A stretch of DNA of 34,181 nucleotides from Bacteroidales bacterium (GCA_016931575.1 JAFGEO010000007.1:1-34181); one strand, 5' to 3'; numbered from the stretch's first letter, positions 16,004 to 25,527 are shown. The notes: generated by a model from the sequence alone, not told the origin. A program made the numbers and translations.

Positions 16004-16543
16004 ATGAATAGGACTCTTATTGTTTACGGTACCCGGAAAGGGACAACAGGATCAACTGCTGCGGTGTTGGCAGAAACACTCATTTTGCGACTGAAGCATG
16101 AGGTGGAGTTAGTAAATATCAGAAGACTGCGGAAAGTCCGGAAGCACCTGGACAAATTTGATAATATCATCGTCGGCTCATCAATCGTAAATGGAAGATG
16201 GAAACGCAGCGTTCTGCGCTTTTTACGACGTGAGGAACTTGAAGACCGGAAGATTGCCCTTTTTATTACCGCAGGGAACACCATGCACAGAGCTTTGACG
16301 GAAGGGATGACAAAGGATGAGGCCAGGGAGTTAGCTATAAGAAAATACATCAGTATTCATCAGGACGCATTTCATTTCAGCCCTGTGGCCAAAACTGCCT
16401 TTGGTGGTATTGTACAACAGTCGCCCGCAAAGAAAGTGAATACCTGGAGTCGGGAGGATATTGAGGATTGGGCTGTTTCTCTGAAAGCGCTGTTTGAGAA
16501 AGAGCCGGCAGAATCTGCCATTTTTCATCCTCAAAATGTTTAG
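16004..16543 (+). CDS. Flavodoxin-domain protein (HemG-like)
   Basis: The protein has 179 residues. The N-terminal beta strand and FMN phosphate loop are LIVYGTRKGTTGSTA; the second FMN-contact region is IIVGSSIVNGRWKRSVLRFL and the third IALFITAGN. The TMHRALTEGMTKDEARELAIRKYI insertion before the last strands resembles the menaquinone-dependent protoporphyrinogen oxidase (HemG) branch of flavodoxin-like proteins. It may be an FMN-dependent oxidoreductase. Whether it acts on protoporphyrinogen is not shown, and no heme gene is nearby. It follows a degraded region. Confidence 0.75.
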   Translation: MNRTLIVYGTRKGTTGSTAAVLAETLILRLKHEVELVNIRRLRKVRKHLDKFDNIIVGSSIVNGRWKRSVLRFLRREELEDRKIALFITAGNTMHRALTEGMTKDEARELAIRKYISIHQDAFHFSPVAKTAFGGIVQQSPAKKVNTWSREDIEDWAVSLKALFEKEPAESAIFHPQNV

Positions 16544-16630
16544 AGTTTTTGTCACAAAGGCATTATCAATCAATTCAGGTATTGTCTCTCAGGTGGTAAA
16601 TAGTGAATATGCATGGCTACCGTCAGGTAG

Positions 16631-17746
16631 CTACCGGATGAAATAACTGTCCAGCCTGTCCAGAAGCTTAAGATGTGAAAAGGACTGGGTGGTATTCATC
16701 ATGAAAACGCTTACAATGCCCTGGTCAGGATAGATCCTGATTTCGCAGCTGTAACCGCCGCCGCCGCCGGGATGGCTGAAGTAGCGGGTTCCTTTCCTTT
16801 CTTTCAGGAACCAGCCCAGGGTATGACCGGCACTTTTGCCATTTTCGAGGAACTGTTCCTCAAAAAGCAGGTTTTTGGTCGTATCGGATAGGAGGGGACT
16901 GTCCTTTTGCATCAGGGTCTGCCCGTATTTCAGGAGGGTTCCCGCATTGGCAAACGAACCGCCATAGGAAGCGGCATTCAGGTACAGGTCGTTATACCCC
17001 ATGAAATGCGACTCCCTGCCGGAATAAAACACTTTACGGTCGATCATCAAACCCCACAGGAGGTGCATCATCCGGCGGGTGTGCTGGTAGGCTTTGGCGG
17101 TATGTTCGTTGAAACCGAACCCATAGGCAACCTCATCACCCAGCCTTTCAAAGATGTTTTCCCGGACGTAATCTTCATAGTCCTGTCCGGAGACCTTCTC
17201 GATGACCATGCCCAGCAACAGGTAACCGAAGTTTGAATATTTTTTCTTTTTGCCGGGGTGGGGACTGATTTTCGTGTATTTACGGGCAAGGCTTTCCTGG
17301 GCTGCCTTTGTATCGAATTGCTCATGTTCCGATGCCAGATGGATGCTGATCACTCCCTGTGAGCTGGTCAGGCCGCCGGTGTGGGATAAAGCCTGACGTA
17401 TCGTAACAGGCTCGCTGAAAGGAATATCCAGTATTTTTCCGATCTCATCATCCGGACTGATCTTTCCCTGTTCAATGAGTTGCATAATGGCCAGGGCCGT
17501 AAGGGTCTTGGTTGAGGAGTAAGCTTTAAATTCCGTATCATGGCTTACCGCGACCTTTTTATTGATGTTGGCATAGCCCCCGTTATATTCATACAGAACT
17601 CCGGATGCATCTGCAATCAGGTATTGAAATCCCGGGGTTTCCTTACCTGTAATTTTACTCTCAATGTAGCGGGTAATTTCGTCTTGAGCGTTCATAGTTC
17701 CAAAGATAAATAGTGTCAGACTGATTGTAGTGAAAATTGTTTTCAT
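16631..17746 (-). CDS. Secreted beta-lactamase-family serine hydrolase
   Basis: The protein has 371 residues with a signal peptide (IFTTISLTLFIFGTMNAQ). It is a PF00144-type serine hydrolase (class C beta-lactamase/DD-peptidase/esterase group). The catalytic S77-S-T-K80 lies in KAYSSTK, the Y170-S-N172 motif in KKYSNFGYLLLG, and the third motif is HPG (His325) followed by a run of glycines. Small Bacteroidota members are usually of unknown substrate, and resistance should not be assumed. The start is ATG 17746, where the signal peptide begins; the frame is open for a further 19 codons. It lies 72 bases after the Crp-type gene, probably in one operon. Its 3' end was the source of a duplicated fragment at 15.2 kb. 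Confidence 0.85.
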   Translation of the reverse strand: MKTIFTTISLTLFIFGTMNAQDEITRYIESKITGKETPGFQYLIADASGVLYEYNGGYANINKKVAVSHDTEFKAYSSTKTLTALAIMQLIEQGKISPDDEIGKILDIPFSEPVTIRQALSHTGGLTSSQGVISIHLASEHEQFDTKAAQESLARKYTKISPHPGKKKKYSNFGYLLLGMVIEKVSGQDYEDYVRENIFERLGDEVAYGFGFNEHTAKAYQHTRRMMHLLWGLMIDRKVFYSGRESHFMGYNDLYLNAASYGGSFANAGTLLKYGQTLMQKDSPLLSDTTKNLLFEEQFLENGKSAGHTLGWFLKERKGTRYFSHPGGGGGYSCEIRIYPDQGIVSVFMMNTTQSFSHLKLLDRLDSYFIR

Positions 17747-17818
17747 GATTCTGGTTTTAATCACCACAAAGATGAAGGGTATTTCGCTACCCAGTTTTAA
17801 CAAATGTTAAAAAAATAG

Positions 17819-18391
17819 CTATGAACTTCTGAGCCGGCTCAGGGAAACCTGTGAGATGCCCAGGTAGGACGCAACATGGTGAAGGGGAACCCGGTTTTCC
17901 AGGCCCGGGTAGAGCTTCCTGAAAAAGTTTAGCCTTTCTCGTGCGGGCTGTGTTACAAATATTTTCTCTTTTTGTATCCTGAGTCGGAGTTCCGATTCAA
18001 CGATCGCATAGGCAAAGTTCCGGATGTCAAGGTATTTGTTGATCAGGGCGCTGAAGCCCGCGGCACTGAACAGGAAGTATTCGCAATATTCCAGTGCCTG
18101 TACCGAGTAGATTTGTTTTCCGTTGACGTTGCGGATGAAGTAGGGCTCCATAACCTGCGGGCCGTTTAGAAATGAAATATTCACTTCCCGGTCCCGGCTG
18201 TCACTAAGCAGGTTCCTGGCTACCCCGCGGATCAGGAAAAGCTCATACCTGAATTCCTGGGATTCCCTGGTCAGGAATCCCCCTTTTTCAGTTTCGCGGT
18301 ATTCCAGCAAGGGAAGCAGCTCATCCCAGGAGCTTAAGTTACTGCTGATGATTTGCTCAATGTAGGATTTAAAGACCAGGAGATTATCCAT
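17819..18391 (-). CDS. Crp/Fnr-family transcriptional regulator
   Basis: The protein has 190 residues. The N-terminal cyclic-nucleotide-binding-like beta roll covers about residues 20-110 (LLPLLEYRETEKGGFLTRE, ELFLIRGVARNLL, REVNISFLNG). A long dimer helix follows, then a C-terminal helix-turn-helix (PLHHVASYLGISQVSLSRLR). This is the compact Bacteroidota type; the canonical cAMP contacts are not evident, so the effector is unknown. Its start overlaps the end of the DUF6483-like gene by 8 bases, indicating translational coupling, and it may control its own operon with the hydrolase. Confidence 0.85.
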   Translation of the reverse strand: MDNLLVFKSYIEQIISSNLSSWDELLPLLEYRETEKGGFLTRESQEFRYELFLIRGVARNLLSDSRDREVNISFLNGPQVMEPYFIRNVNGKQIYSVQALEYCEYFLFSAAGFSALINKYLDIRNFAYAIVESELRLRIQKEKIFVTQPARERLNFFRKLYPGLENRVPLHHVASYLGISQVSLSRLRSS

Positions 18392-18809
18392 ACTTTGCTA
18401 GTTCGTTGCGGATCGAGAGAATCTTTGCCTGGCGCTCAATGGAGAAGGTATTTCCCTTTTCATCGACATGGCTGAGCAGGGCAGCGGCAGTCTCAAGGAA
18501 CCTGATTTTCCTTTCTGTATCGGATTGTGTGCCTGCATGCAGCAACAGCAACTCTGCAAACAAGTCAAGGTTCTCAATATGCAATCTCTTCCCGCAGGTG
18601 ATCCATTCAGCTACTTCTTCAACCGGAACCTGCATCATCTCGGTCAGCTCAAAGTCGAAATGTTCGGTAAGCATTTCATTTGTGGCCTTTTCCATCTGCT
18701 GTTCCTCATCCGAACTTTCTTCTTTCAACCCTGTTAATTTTCTGATCAGTGCTGTAAGCACTTGTGCCATCATTTGAATTTGCCGGAGTAAATAATCTCG
18801 TTGTTCCAT
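18384..18809 (-). CDS. DUF6483-like helical protein
   Basis: The protein has 141 residues, all helical, beginning MEQRDYLLRQIQMMAQVLTALIRKL. This start resembles the DUF6483 family of small cytoplasmic proteins, whose function is unknown. The middle is acidic (KEESSDEEQQMEK) and the C-terminal half resembles paired TPR-like helices. It is the first gene of a minus-strand unit with the Crp-type regulator, overlapping it by 8 bases. It is divergent from the aldo/keto reductase, with only 65 bases between the two start codons. Confidence 0.6.
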   Translation of the reverse strand: MEQRDYLLRQIQMMAQVLTALIRKLTGLKEESSDEEQQMEKATNEMLTEHFDFELTEMMQVPVEEVAEWITCGKRLHIENLDLFAELLLLHAGTQSDTERKIRFLETAAALLSHVDEKGNTFSIERQAKILSIRNELAKYG

Positions 18810-18874
18810 GCAAAGGGATTGTATGAATGAGTATATTCGAAAATATTAGTAGCTGTTAAAAGTAGTAATAAGTT

Positions 18875-19708
18875 ATGAAGATATCAGATATAAACGGAAG
18901 CGTAAGCCTGGCCAATGGGGTGAAGATGCCTTATTTGGGGCTGGGTGTTTTTGAAGCTGAACAGGGAAATGAAACGGTGCAAGCCATTCACTGGGCGCTG
19001 GAAGCCGGCTACCGGCACATCGACACAGCTGCCCTGTACGGGAATGAAGAAAGTGTTGGAAAGGCCATTCAGACCAGTGGCATTCCACGCGAAGAGATTT
19101 TCGTAACCACCAAGGTCTGGAATTCGGATCAAGGCTTTCATTCAACGCTGGATGCCTTCAGCCACAGTCTGGAGAAACTGAAGCTTGATTATGTGGACCT
19201 TTACCTGGTGCACTGGCCGGTCCGCGATAAGTATGTCTATACCTGGGAGGCACTGGAAGAGCTGTACGCAGGGAAACTGGTCAGGGCAATCGGCGTGAGC
19301 AACTTCCTGAGGCACCAACTGGAAAGGCTCATCAACCGAAAGGGCATGCTCCCCATGGTGAACCAGGTCGAATTTCATCCTTACCTGGTACAGCCGCAAC
19401 TTCATAAGTTCTGCCGGAAAAACAGCATTCAATACCAGGCCTGGACCCCTATCATGAAAGGGCAGGTGAATGAGATCCCGCTTTTGCAGGAGCTGGGTAG
19501 GAAATACAGTAAAACACCTGTTCAGATTACCCTGCGCTGGGACCTGCAGAAAGGCGTCGTTACCATTCCCAAATCGGTCCGGAAGGAAAGGATCATAGAA
19601 AATGCATCGATCTTCGATTTTGAGCTTACACCGGAGGAAGTTAAAGCAATTGATGGTCTGGACCGGCATTCACGTATCGGCGCCGATCCGGATAATTTTA
19701 ATTTCTGA
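18875..19708 (+). CDS. Aldo/keto reductase
   Basis: The protein has 277 residues, the usual length for the family. It has the TIM-barrel signatures GYRHIDTAALYGNE (Asp50, Tyr55), VTTKVW (Lys80), LVHWPV (His113), i.e. a complete catalytic tetrad, plus VRAIGVSNF, MVNQVEFHPYL and the NADPH-binding IPKSVRKERI loop. It reduces small aldehydes or ketones with NADPH, in the style of 2,5-diketo-gluconate reductases or methylglyoxal reductases. The substrate cannot be set from sequence. It is followed by a hairpin terminator, so it is probably monocistronic. Confidence 0.92.
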   Translation: MKISDINGSVSLANGVKMPYLGLGVFEAEQGNETVQAIHWALEAGYRHIDTAALYGNEESVGKAIQTSGIPREEIFVTTKVWNSDQGFHSTLDAFSHSLEKLKLDYVDLYLVHWPVRDKYVYTWEALEELYAGKLVRAIGVSNFLRHQLERLINRKGMLPMVNQVEFHPYLVQPQLHKFCRKNSIQYQAWTPIMKGQVNEIPLLQELGRKYSKTPVQITLRWDLQKGVVTIPKSVRKERIIENASIFDFELTPEEVKAIDGLDRHSRIGADPDNFNF

Positions 19709-19722
19709 TAGCATGGACAGAA

Positions 19723-19774
19723 GGTTTACCCGGATTCGGACCTGAAGGACCTGAGTCGGTAAACCGGCTTGTTT
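19723..19774 (+). terminator. Intrinsic terminator after the aldo/keto reductase
   Basis: GGTTTACC (19723-19730) pairs with GGTAAACC (19758-19765), and an inner GATTC pairs with GAGTC. A T-rich tract (CTTGTTTCTTT) follows. It lies 15 bases after the stop codon. Confidence 0.65.
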
Positions 19775-19893
19775 CTTTGGCGTAATTTTTTCATATTGCA
19801 TTGCCGAATTCCAGGAGTGATAGTTTTGTTCACTGGCTGGATACTTGCCAACCCAAGCCAATCTGTATTTACAAATTGTATAATCCTGGAATT

Positions 19894-21306
19894 ATGAAAA
19901 AACTGTTCTTATTCGGGTTTCCTCTGCTGCTTTTCATCTTTTCATTGGCTTGCAATGATCCGGATCCAATAAACGGAGAGAACGAGAATCCTGTCGATAC
20001 CCCCTTGTACAGCCACCATTCGGAGTGGTCATATAACCTGGGTATCTACGAGGTAAATATGCGGCAATACACCGATGAAGGTACCTTTGCAGCCTTTGAA
20101 GAACACCTTCCGAGGTTGAAGAATATGGGGGTTGGGATCCTCTGGCTGATGCCAATACACCCGATTGGGGAGCTCAACCGGATCGGATCCCTGGGAAGCT
20201 ATTACTCGGTGAAGAATTATGAGCAGGTTAACCCGGAATATGGTACGATGAATGATTTTAAGCACCTGGTGAAAGCTATTCATGATCAGGGAATGTTTGT
20301 CATTATCGATTGGGTTGCCAATCATACCTCCTGGGATAACTACCTGACGGCAGATTTTTCAGATTACTACTCAACAGACGGCAACGGCAATTTCATTCCG
20401 CCGCCCGGTACCGACTGGTCCGATGTTATTGACCTGGACTTTTCAAATACGGATCTGAGGTCGTACATGATTTCGGTAATGAAATACTGGGTTACGGAAA
20501 TCGGTATTGACGGTTTCCGGTGTGATGCAGTGGACTATGTTCCGCTGGATTTCTGGACAGAGTCTATCAGCGAACTTAAGGAGGCGAACCCCGGCATTTT
20601 CATGCTGGCCGAGGGCAATGACGTCAAATACCATACAACAGCAGGCTTTGACATGAGTTATGCCTGGCCTATGCATGGCTTTGATTACGGGATCATGACC
20701 CAGATCTTTGAGGGAAGCAAGACGGCAAATGATATTGCCACCTATGTTCAGGGTGTCCACAATCAGTATCCTGATTCAGCCATCAAAATGTATTTTACTT
20801 CGAATCATGATGAAAACTCCTGGTATGGGACGGTCTTTGAGCAGTTTGGGGAGAGCGCGGAAACCTTTGCCGTGCTGACCCATGTTGTTGATGGCATGCC
20901 CTTGATATACAGTGGGCAGGAAGCTGGGCTCTCGAAGCGTCTCGCGTTTTTTGACAAGGACCAGATCCCCTGGGCAGACCACCCCTTCAGTGAGCTGTAT
21001 ACTACCCTTCTTGAGCTTAAGAAAAACAATCCTGCTCTGTGGAACGGAATAGCAGGAGGGGAACCCGTACGCATAAGCTCTTCAGAAAATGAGACGGTTT
21101 TTGCCTTCATCCGCGAAAAGGAGAATAATAAACTGGTAGGGATATTTAACCTGAGCCCTTCAGCAATCAGCTTTGCACTCAATGAGGGTGATTATGCTGA
21201 TCTTTATACCAATGTATTTACCGGAGAAGATTACAATCTGGTATCGGCTCAGGACATCAGCCTGGGTGCATGGGAGTACCTTGTGTTGGAAAAAATAGCG
21301 GAATAG
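19894..21306 (+). CDS. GH13 alpha-amylase-family lipoprotein
   Basis: The protein has 470 residues. A lipobox (FSLAC, Cys20) marks it as an outer-membrane or periplasmic lipoprotein. The GH13 regions are DWVANH (139-144), GFRCDAVD with nucleophile Asp211, LAEGND with acid/base Glu240, and TSNHDEN with Asp306. A C-terminal beta domain ends the protein. It hydrolyses alpha-1,4 glucans or maltooligosaccharides, similar in outline to SusG or neopullulanase-type enzymes, but no SusC/SusD genes lie nearby. The start is ATG 19894; the frame is open upstream to 19801 without a good start. It converges on the hybrid kinase with only 4 bases between stop codons. Confidence 0.9.
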   Translation: MKKLFLFGFPLLLFIFSLACNDPDPINGENENPVDTPLYSHHSEWSYNLGIYEVNMRQYTDEGTFAAFEEHLPRLKNMGVGILWLMPIHPIGELNRIGSLGSYYSVKNYEQVNPEYGTMNDFKHLVKAIHDQGMFVIIDWVANHTSWDNYLTADFSDYYSTDGNGNFIPPPGTDWSDVIDLDFSNTDLRSYMISVMKYWVTEIGIDGFRCDAVDYVPLDFWTESISELKEANPGIFMLAEGNDVKYHTTAGFDMSYAWPMHGFDYGIMTQIFEGSKTANDIATYVQGVHNQYPDSAIKMYFTSNHDENSWYGTVFEQFGESAETFAVLTHVVDGMPLIYSGQEAGLSKRLAFFDKDQIPWADHPFSELYTTLLELKKNNPALWNGIAGGEPVRISSSENETVFAFIREKENNKLVGIFNLSPSAISFALNEGDYADLYTNVFTGEDYNLVSAQDISLGAWEYLVLEKIAE

Positions 21307-21310
21307 AAGG

Positions 21311-24300
21311 CTATTTTAGCTCGAGGTACCGGTTAATGATTTCGAGCAGAAGCTTTCTGTGGATCGGTTTAGTGATGCAATCATCGCACCCGGCTTCAAG
21401 TGCACGGTGATTATCATTCAATGATGCAAAGGCCGTTTGCGCAATAACCGGCAGGCCGGGGCGGATTTTCTTTATTTCCTGAGTAGCTTCAAGCCCATCC
21501 ATTACCGGCATCTTTATGTCCATCAGGACCAGATCGATGTTTCGGTTATTCCTGACTTCATCGATGGCCAGCTTTCCGTTCTCAACATGAATGATTGAGG
21601 TGTTGAAATCCCTGAATACCTCTTTGATATACAGATAGCTGGACTCATCATCCTCTGCAAGCAGCAGGGTGGTGGACTTACTTTTAAAGCCCACTTCGAC
21701 AGGTTCCTCAGCTGTGTCGGCTTCTTCCTTAACCGGGGAAAAAGGCAGAGTGAAATAGAATACGGAGCCCTTGTTTAATTCGGATTCAAGCCAGATCCTC
21801 CCACCCATTAATTCCAGAAAAGCTTTGGATATTGACAGTCCCAGTCCTGAGCCTTCCACAGCTGCATCCTTCCCGTGATTTCCCTGTCTGAACCGTTCAA
21901 AGATTATTTTCCGGGAGGCGGGGTCGATTCCTGTACCAGTATCCTCCACATAGAACTGAAGTTCTCTTTCCACAAGCTGGTAACCGAATTCTATCTTTCC
22001 CTCAGCTGTATATTTCAGGGCATTTTTTATCAGATTTGATAAAACCTGACTCAGTTTGATTTCATCCGTATTGATCACAGCGGCCTTATCTGACAGATCC
22101 TTTCGGACTACCAGTGCAATATGTTTCCTGGAAGCATCCGGAAGAAAGAAGTTGTAGAAATTGTCAAGGACCTTGTTCACGGAGATGGGTTTGATGTCAA
22201 TTTCAACCTGCCCGGCTTCAATTTTAGAGATATCGATCAGGTCGTTAATTATATTAAGCATTCGGTGGCCGCTTTTCTGAATGATATCCAGGTACTTGGT
22301 AAATTCAGAATCTGTCAGGTTAGTCTGCCGCAGCAGATCCGTGAAACCCAGAATTCCATTCATCGGGGTCCTGATTTCATGGCTCATATTTGCCAGGAAG
22401 GCTGTCTTCAGGTGGTCGCTTTCTTCTGCCTTATTCTTGGCGTCTTTTAATTCATAGTTGATTTGATTGATCTTATCAAGGCTTTTTCGAAGTTCCTGGT
22501 TTTTTTCAAGGTATTGCTCATTCAGCTTTTGATAGTTCATTACCTGCTCCCGCATGGCAGCCTCGGCATTTTTAAGATCGCTGATGTCCTTTATCAGGGC
22601 CAGGAGGTACTCAATTTCCCCTTCCTTGTTTCGCATGGCCGCAACCACGATGCTGGCCCAGATGAGTGACTTATCTTTTTTTAAGAACTTAATTTCTTCC
22701 CGTATATGCTTTATTTCATCCCTGACAAGTCTCTTTATTTGTTCTGTGTAATATTCAACCTGATCCGGGAGTATCATATTCTCCAACTTCAGTTTAGCGA
22801 TCTCTCCGGATGTATACCCGAGCATTTTACACAGGTATGGATTTGCCCCTTCAAGTTTCCGGTTATCAGCCCGGATAAATGCCATACCGATCTGGCTCTC
22901 CTCATAGATCCTTCTAAACCTTTCTTCGCTTTTTTGCAAGGCTTCTTCAGCTTCTTTCTGCCTGGTTATATCACGGTAATTAACCACAAGTGCTTTAACA
23001 TTCGGATCATTCAGCAGGTTGGTCGCTGTACCGTATACCCAGTAGATACTGCCATCTTTCCTAATTGCCCTGAATTGGGCATTCATGGATTCCCCGGGTG
23101 ATTTTGCCACGGTCGACATAATCTTCATAACGGAAGGGAGGTCTTCCTTATAGATCAACTCAAGTGAACTCCTTCCGATTCGCTCCTCCGGTTCGAATCC
23201 TGTCATGTATTTAGCTGTCGGGCTTTCGTAGGTGACGGTCCCTTTTGCATCGATGAGGGTGATACATTCCCCGCCATGTTCAATCATATGGCGGAATTTC
23301 TTTTCGCTTTCCAGCAGGCTTTGCTCAGCCCTGCGCAGATCGGTGACATCGAGGATCACTTCTACGCCCCCCCGTATTTCACCTTTTTCGTCCAGCAGGG
23401 GGACGGCATAGGCTTTTGTTGCAATACCCATCATCTCTTCTTCTTCCGGGGTAGAAACCCTGGTAACCAATTCTTTTGTTTCATAAGCCTTTACCAAACC
23501 ACATTGTTCACAGGGGAATTTGCTGCCCTTCCGGGTTAGGTAGCATTTCTTCCCTATTACTTCATCCGGATTAGAATTACCGAATACCCGGATCACTTCG
23601 TTGTTGGCAACCAGTACGTTAAATTCTTTGTCAACTACACTGACCATGCCTGGCAGGGCATTAATGATTGCCTTAAGTTTTGTGATGCTTTGCTGGAGCT
23701 TCTCCCGGCTTGCCAGCACTTCTTCACGGTTGAGTTTCTGGTCGGTGATATCAAAACTTGTACCAATAAGCTTTGTAGGACGGCCATCTTCAGAATATTC
23801 GGTTATTTTGCCACGGATAAATATCCAGGAATAATCTCCGTCTTTATTTTTAATGCGGACCTCCGATTCATATAGCGGCAGCTCACTGGCAAGGTGTTTT
23901 TGAAGCGCCTCCAGGTTCGGTGCTATATCGTCGGGATGCATAAGTTTCCGGACAGCTTCGATGGTTCGGGGGACCTCCTCTAATGTATAACCGAAGTAAT
24001 TGGCAAATTGCTGACTGAAAATCAATTCCTGTGTTTCCACATTGATGATCCAGCTGTCTGCACGGGCACCCTCCAGGGCCATCCTGAGTTTTTGCTCACT
24101 CTCAATCAGTTCACTTTCAACCAGCAATTTTTCTGTGATATCATTATGAACCCCAACCAGACCGATGATTTTTTCATTCACATCCTTAATGGAGGAGGCC
24201 CTGAGATTAATGCTCAGAATCTCACCATTTTTGCTGTACATTTCTACCAGGCCATTCCAGTCATTTCCTTCCATAATTGTATGAAAGACTTCCCTTCCAA

Positions 24301-24859
24301 CATCTTTATTGACATACAGGCTATCAATCGGATCAATACCGACTTCACCGAACAGCTCATCAAAAGCCTTGTTCTGATAGTAATGTTTTCCACCTGGGGT
24401 GGACATCCCTATTGCATCCGTGGAGTTTTCAACAGCAATACGGTATAGCTCCAGATGTTGATAATATTCTACTTGATCTGTGATGTCGCAAAATACCAGA
24501 TATACCAGAAAGGGTTTATCTTCTCCTTCCCGAATTTCAGGGATAGCGTCAACTTTTAACCAGCATCTTCTCTTGTGCTTTGGGTGTATAAAGCCAACAA
24601 ACGAATTCTTAATTGTTTTCCCTTTTTTTAAAGCTTCATAATCAGGATATTCATTCGTATTGACCGGAGAGTGGTCCTGACTGAAGAATTTCAGGGGTTC
24701 AGCGAAGGGCTCGCTATTTCTAAGGGTTTCAAGAGAGTACCCCAGGATCTCTTCCCCTGCTTTGTTTAAGTCGGTAATGTAACCCTCCTCATCACGGATG
24801 AGTATGCCGAAATTGACCGATTCGAAGAGGAAATTGTATTTATCGGATTTGTTGGGCAT
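21311..24859 (-). CDS. Six-PAS hybrid histidine kinase
   Basis: The protein has 1182 residues with no membrane span, so it is cytoplasmic. Six tandem PAS domains occupy about 8-130, 135-245, 255-373, 393-508, 517-635 and 643-765. A coiled coil (765-815) precedes HisKA (ANMSHEIRTPMNGILG, His827), HATPase (NLIKNALKY, DTGTGID, GSGLGLSI) and a C-terminal receiver (Asp1114 in LMDIKMPVMDG, Lys1164). The fourth PAS has a cysteine cluster (Cys439, Cys450, Cys453). No output domain is present, so phosphate may pass to another protein. It lies 114 bases downstream of the SiaC-like gene on the same strand and is probably co-transcribed. The stop codon is 4 bases from that of the convergent GH13 gene. 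Confidence 0.92.
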   Translation of the reverse strand: MPNKSDKYNFLFESVNFGILIRDEEGYITDLNKAGEEILGYSLETLRNSEPFAEPLKFFSQDHSPVNTNEYPDYEALKKGKTIKNSFVGFIHPKHKRRCWLKVDAIPEIREGEDKPFLVYLVFCDITDQVEYYQHLELYRIAVENSTDAIGMSTPGGKHYYQNKAFDELFGEVGIDPIDSLYVNKDVGREVFHTIMEGNDWNGLVEMYSKNGEILSINLRASSIKDVNEKIIGLVGVHNDITEKLLVESELIESEQKLRMALEGARADSWIINVETQELIFSQQFANYFGYTLEEVPRTIEAVRKLMHPDDIAPNLEALQKHLASELPLYESEVRIKNKDGDYSWIFIRGKITEYSEDGRPTKLIGTSFDITDQKLNREEVLASREKLQQSITKLKAIINALPGMVSVVDKEFNVLVANNEVIRVFGNSNPDEVIGKKCYLTRKGSKFPCEQCGLVKAYETKELVTRVSTPEEEEMMGIATKAYAVPLLDEKGEIRGGVEVILDVTDLRRAEQSLLESEKKFRHMIEHGGECITLIDAKGTVTYESPTAKYMTGFEPEERIGRSSLELIYKEDLPSVMKIMSTVAKSPGESMNAQFRAIRKDGSIYWVYGTATNLLNDPNVKALVVNYRDITRQKEAEEALQKSEERFRRIYEESQIGMAFIRADNRKLEGANPYLCKMLGYTSGEIAKLKLENMILPDQVEYYTEQIKRLVRDEIKHIREEIKFLKKDKSLIWASIVVAAMRNKEGEIEYLLALIKDISDLKNAEAAMREQVMNYQKLNEQYLEKNQELRKSLDKINQINYELKDAKNKAEESDHLKTAFLANMSHEIRTPMNGILGFTDLLRQTNLTDSEFTKYLDIIQKSGHRMLNIINDLIDISKIEAGQVEIDIKPISVNKVLDNFYNFFLPDASRKHIALVVRKDLSDKAAVINTDEIKLSQVLSNLIKNALKYTAEGKIEFGYQLVERELQFYVEDTGTGIDPASRKIIFERFRQGNHGKDAAVEGSGLGLSISKAFLELMGGRIWLESELNKGSVFYFTLPFSPVKEEADTAEEPVEVGFKSKSTTLLLAEDDESSYLYIKEVFRDFNTSIIHVENGKLAIDEVRNNRNIDLVLMDIKMPVMDGLEATQEIKKIRPGLPVIAQTAFASLNDNHRALEAGCDDCITKPIHRKLLLEIINRYLELK

Positions 24860-24973
24860 ATCTTGAAAAGCACTAATATTAAAAAGATTACATTGTAAGA
24901 TACAAAATCTTTGTTAATATCGTGTATTCAGCATGCTGTTAAGTCCCTAAAAAGTTTTCAAAGGAACTGAAAC

Positions 24974-25354
24974 CTAGCTTTCAGCCTTTTTTTCGTATTC
25001 AACAAGCGAGAACTTGATTTCGGTAAGGGATTCAGCCAGGATTTTACCGGTTTCAAGGGAATCTTCATCCCATTTTTGATAAAACCAGTTGATCTTAACG
25101 TGGTTGATCCTGCGGCTGTTTTGCAGCATCTTCAGGAGTTCAAATAATTTCTTGGCTGAAGCGGTATTGATATAGTCAAGGATTAAATCGAAATCTACAG
25201 TTTCTACCTCAAGTTCATCGATCCAGTCAAGGATAGGGTCAAAAAATTCTTTTGCGTTTTCAGCAAAGGCAGAGCCAGCCATGATCAGCTTTCCCGAAGT
25301 AAAGAAATCAACGAGGGGGGTGTTCTTGGTTGGGGTAATCTGTAAATCTTCCAT
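24974..25354 (-). CDS. SiaC-family regulatory phosphoprotein (DUF1987)
   Basis: The protein has 126 residues. The family pattern is clear: ITPTKNTPLVDF, then GKLIMAGSAFAENAKEFFDPILDWIDE, DYINTASAKKLFELLK and VKINWFYQKWDEDSLETGK. In Pseudomonas, SiaC is switched by phosphorylation of the Thr in this NT(S/A)S segment; Thr64 and Ser66 are the equivalent candidates here. Such proteins usually sit with a SiaB-type kinase and a SpoIIE-like phosphatase. Neither is present; instead a large hybrid histidine kinase follows. The gene probably links stress or surface sensing to a signalling output. Confidence 0.85.
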   Translation of the reverse strand: MEDLQITPTKNTPLVDFFTSGKLIMAGSAFAENAKEFFDPILDWIDELEVETVDFDLILDYINTASAKKLFELLKMLQNSRRINHVKINWFYQKWDEDSLETGKILAESLTEIKFSLVEYEKKAES

Positions 25355-25489
25355 TTGAAACTGGTTTAGGTTATTGAAATGTTTTGTGGCTGCAAATTAT
25401 TATGAATTCCTGTAATATCGAAATAAAGCTTCTTTTTTTTCCGGCTCCAACGGAATATACTCTTATAAGCGAAAAATGTTTCGTCATAA

Positions 25490-25527
25490 AATTAAAAATA
25501 TGCCGGGCGGCTGATTTCTTCCCGCCC
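25490..25527 (-). terminator. Intrinsic terminator of the flavodoxin gene
   Basis: On the minus strand GGGCGG and CCGCCC (plus 25522-25527 and 25505-25510) form a stem around an 11-base loop, followed by a T-rich tract (ATATTTTTAATTTTA). It lies about 80 bases after the stop of the gene at 25609-26109. Confidence 0.6.
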
